In this document: piece after piece, positions 4,660 to 5,881 of the stretch | Numbering within the stretch: the first letter of the stretch is position 1 | Layout of the letters: each line of letters starts with the position of its first letter | NCBI GenBank assembly: GCA_003229735.1 | Contig: QIFI01000065.1 | Location: 1-5,881, forward strand | From: Candidatus Anderseniibacteriota bacterium | GTDB lineage: Bacteria; Patescibacteriota; Andersenbacteria; UBA10190 | DNA: 5,881 nt | Direction of reading: 5' to 3' | The notes under the pieces: generated by a model | Databases searched by the model: none | Told to the model about the DNA's origin: nothing | The model's input: only the letters and a program-made list of their open reading frames with translations | Program-made: the position numbers and the translations under genes

Positions 4660-5881
4660 CTACACAATTAACTTTACCTCCAGTACTTTACCCACATCTT
4701 TTATCAACACTCTCTCCTGCTCCATACTATCCCGCTCCCGAATCGTCACGGCTTTATCCTCCAAAGAATCAAAATCAACCGTCACGCAAAAAGGCGTACC
4801 AATCTCATCCTGCCGCCGATACCGTTTGCCAATCGATTGCGTCACGTCATATTCACAAGAAAAACTCTGGCTCAATTCATCTGCTATAGGCTCCGCTAAT
4901 TTCATCAATTCTTCCTTTTTAGATAGCGGTAACACCGCCGCCTGATACGGCGCCAATTCCGGCTTCAGCTTCAACACCACCCTCTTTTCTCCCTTAACCT
5001 CTTCTTCTTGATATGCCGACAACAACACCGCCAACAATGTCCGCTCTACCCCAAACGTCGGTTCAATCACATGCGGCACATATTCCTCACCTGTCTCCGG
5101 ATCTTTATACGTAAAACTCTGGCCCGAATTCTTGGCATGCAATTGCAGATCATAATCCCCTCGATAGGCAATTCCGTAAAGCTCTTTCTGTCCAAACGGC
5201 CAATCAAACTCAATATCCACCGTTCGCTGGGAATAATGAGCTCTCTCGTCCTCTGGAATCTCCACCTCATGAATCTTGCGCTTATCAATACCGCAAGCAT
5301 CAATCCACTTCCGCATCCATTCCAACCACTCATCAAAATGATTCTGCCAACCATCCTCACCTACAAAATATTCGATTTCCATTTGCTCAAACTCCCTGGT
5401 CCGAAAAATAAAATTACCCGGTGTAATCTCGTTCCGAAAAACCTTACCCATCTGCGCCACTCCAAAAGGAATTTTTTGCCGTGTTGTAGTCACTATCGCC
5501 GGCCAATCAACAAACATCCCCTGGGCCGTCTCTGGTCTAAGATACGCCACTGCCGCCGCCTCCTCTTTCGGCCCCACGTATGTTTTAAACATCATGTTAA
5601 AGCTGGCTGATTCTGTAAACTGCCCCGCCTCTCCGCATTTCCCGCACGGCTCATTCACGTTAATCTCATCTGCTCTAAAACGAACGTGGCATTTCTTGCA
5701 CTCCACTAAAGGATCAGCAAAATTATCCATATGCCCGCTAGCTGACCAGACTTTAGGATTCATAATCAATGCCGATTCCAAGCCCACTACGTCCCGCCGA
5801 CTCTTCACAAACATATCCCACCAAACCCGCTTTATATTATTCTTAAGCAATACCCCCAACGGCCCATAATCCCAGCTGTTC
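4660..5881 (-). CDS. glyS: Glycyl-tRNA synthetase, alpha2 (single-chain) type, 5' end missing
   Basis: This enzyme charges tRNA-Gly with glycine using ATP. It is the eukaryote/archaea-like homodimeric class IIa form, not the bacterial alpha2-beta2 GlyQ/GlyS type. 406 residues are visible; roughly 30 N-terminal ones lie past the right edge. Numbered from the first complete codon: NSWDYGPLG at 1-9, then a Cys4 zinc-ribbon-like insertion with CKKC (61-64) and CGKC (79-82). YLRPETAQG, an alpha2-GlyRS signature, is at 113-121. Motif 2 starts at FRNEI (148-152) and continues into FRTREFEQMEIEYF. GDYDLQLH follows at 241-248, and motif 3 EPTFGVER is at 273-280. The C-terminal anticodon-binding domain (about 300-400) includes QSIGKRYRRQDEIGTPFC. 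All catalytic motifs appear intact. The M16 gene lies 164 nt downstream. This locus is sometimes called glyQS or simply glyS, so the symbol is a convention. No clear terminator is seen after the TAG stop. Confidence 0.97.
   Translation of the reverse strand, partial: NSWDYGPLGVLLKNNIKRVWWDMFVKSRRDVVGLESALIMNPKVWSASGHMDNFADPLVECKKCHVRFRADEINVNEPCGKCGEAGQFTESASFNMMFKTYVGPKEEAAAVAYLRPETAQGMFVDWPAIVTTTRQKIPFGVAQMGKVFRNEITPGNFIFRTREFEQMEIEYFVGEDGWQNHFDEWLEWMRKWIDACGIDKRKIHEVEIPEDERAHYSQRTVDIEFDWPFGQKELYGIAYRGDYDLQLHAKNSGQSFTYKDPETGEEYVPHVIEPTFGVERTLLAVLLSAYQEEEVKGEKRVVLKLKPELAPYQAAVLPLSKKEELMKLAEPIADELSQSFSCEYDVTQSIGKRYRRQDEIGTPFCVTVDFDSLEDKAVTIRERDSMEQERVLIKDVGKVLEVKLIV

Noticed and set aside
5008..5610. 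Plus-strand open frame of 200 codons opposite glyS
   Set aside because: It lies wholly antisense to the conserved GlyRS catalytic core and its translation resembles no protein family.
4660..5881. UGA reassignment to glycine, as in some Patescibacteria, considered because glyS is present and no complete gene ends in TGA
   Set aside because: All genes read through cleanly in the standard code with TGG tryptophans and no in-frame TGA. The five visible stops (TAA or TAG) are too few to mean anything.
1..5881. A novel defence, mobile or biosynthetic system
   Set aside because: Every clear gene but one belongs to a well-known housekeeping family, and the single unknown membrane protein has no operon partners that would suggest a system.

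Overview
This 5.9 kb window looks like an ordinary chromosomal housekeeping stretch from a bacterium. The best guess is a Candidate Phyla Radiation (Patescibacteria) lineage. That placement is inferred from overall style: compact genes, an AI-2E family permease beside an M16 peptidase, a small orphan membrane protein, absence of clear Shine-Dalgarno sequences, and short dispersed repeats of a kind I associate with such genomes. No rRNA or other marker is present to prove it. The standard genetic code fits every gene.

Layout. Five of the six clear genes lie on the minus strand. In their transcription order they are: glyS (glycyl-tRNA synthetase, N-terminus cut by the right edge), an M16 zinc peptidase, an AI-2E family transporter, tatD (metal-dependent DNase) and rarA (AAA+ replication-restart/recombination ATPase, C-terminus cut by the left edge). 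One gene lies on the plus strand between the permease and tatD: a 147-residue polytopic membrane protein rich in His/Asp motifs. It is divergent from tatD (70 nt apart) and converges on the permease (21 nt apart). No gap without a gene exceeds about 165 nt. No tRNA, rRNA, CRISPR, transposase or phage gene was seen.

How the genes relate. They do not form an evident pathway. GlyRS serves translation, the M16 peptidase protein turnover or processing, the permease membrane transport, and TatD and RarA DNA or nucleic-acid maintenance. tatD and rarA are 66 nt apart on the same strand and may be co-transcribed. The gaps between glyS, M16 and the permease (about 165 and 110 nt) leave room for separate promoters.

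The points worth a second look are small-scale. (1) A 19-nt repeat-like palindromic element sits in frame within rarA, between its Walker A and Walker B motifs. (2) A hairpin-forming repeat overlaps the M16 stop codon. (3) A 9-bp inverted repeat brackets the only plus-strand gene. (4) Several starts lack a ribosome-binding site but have a -10-like hexamer 4-9 nt upstream, suggesting leaderless transcripts. (5) Nucleotide skew follows the DNA strand rather than the coding direction. (6) A possible 45-codon ORF begins directly after the glyS stop. I do not see a new multi-gene system.
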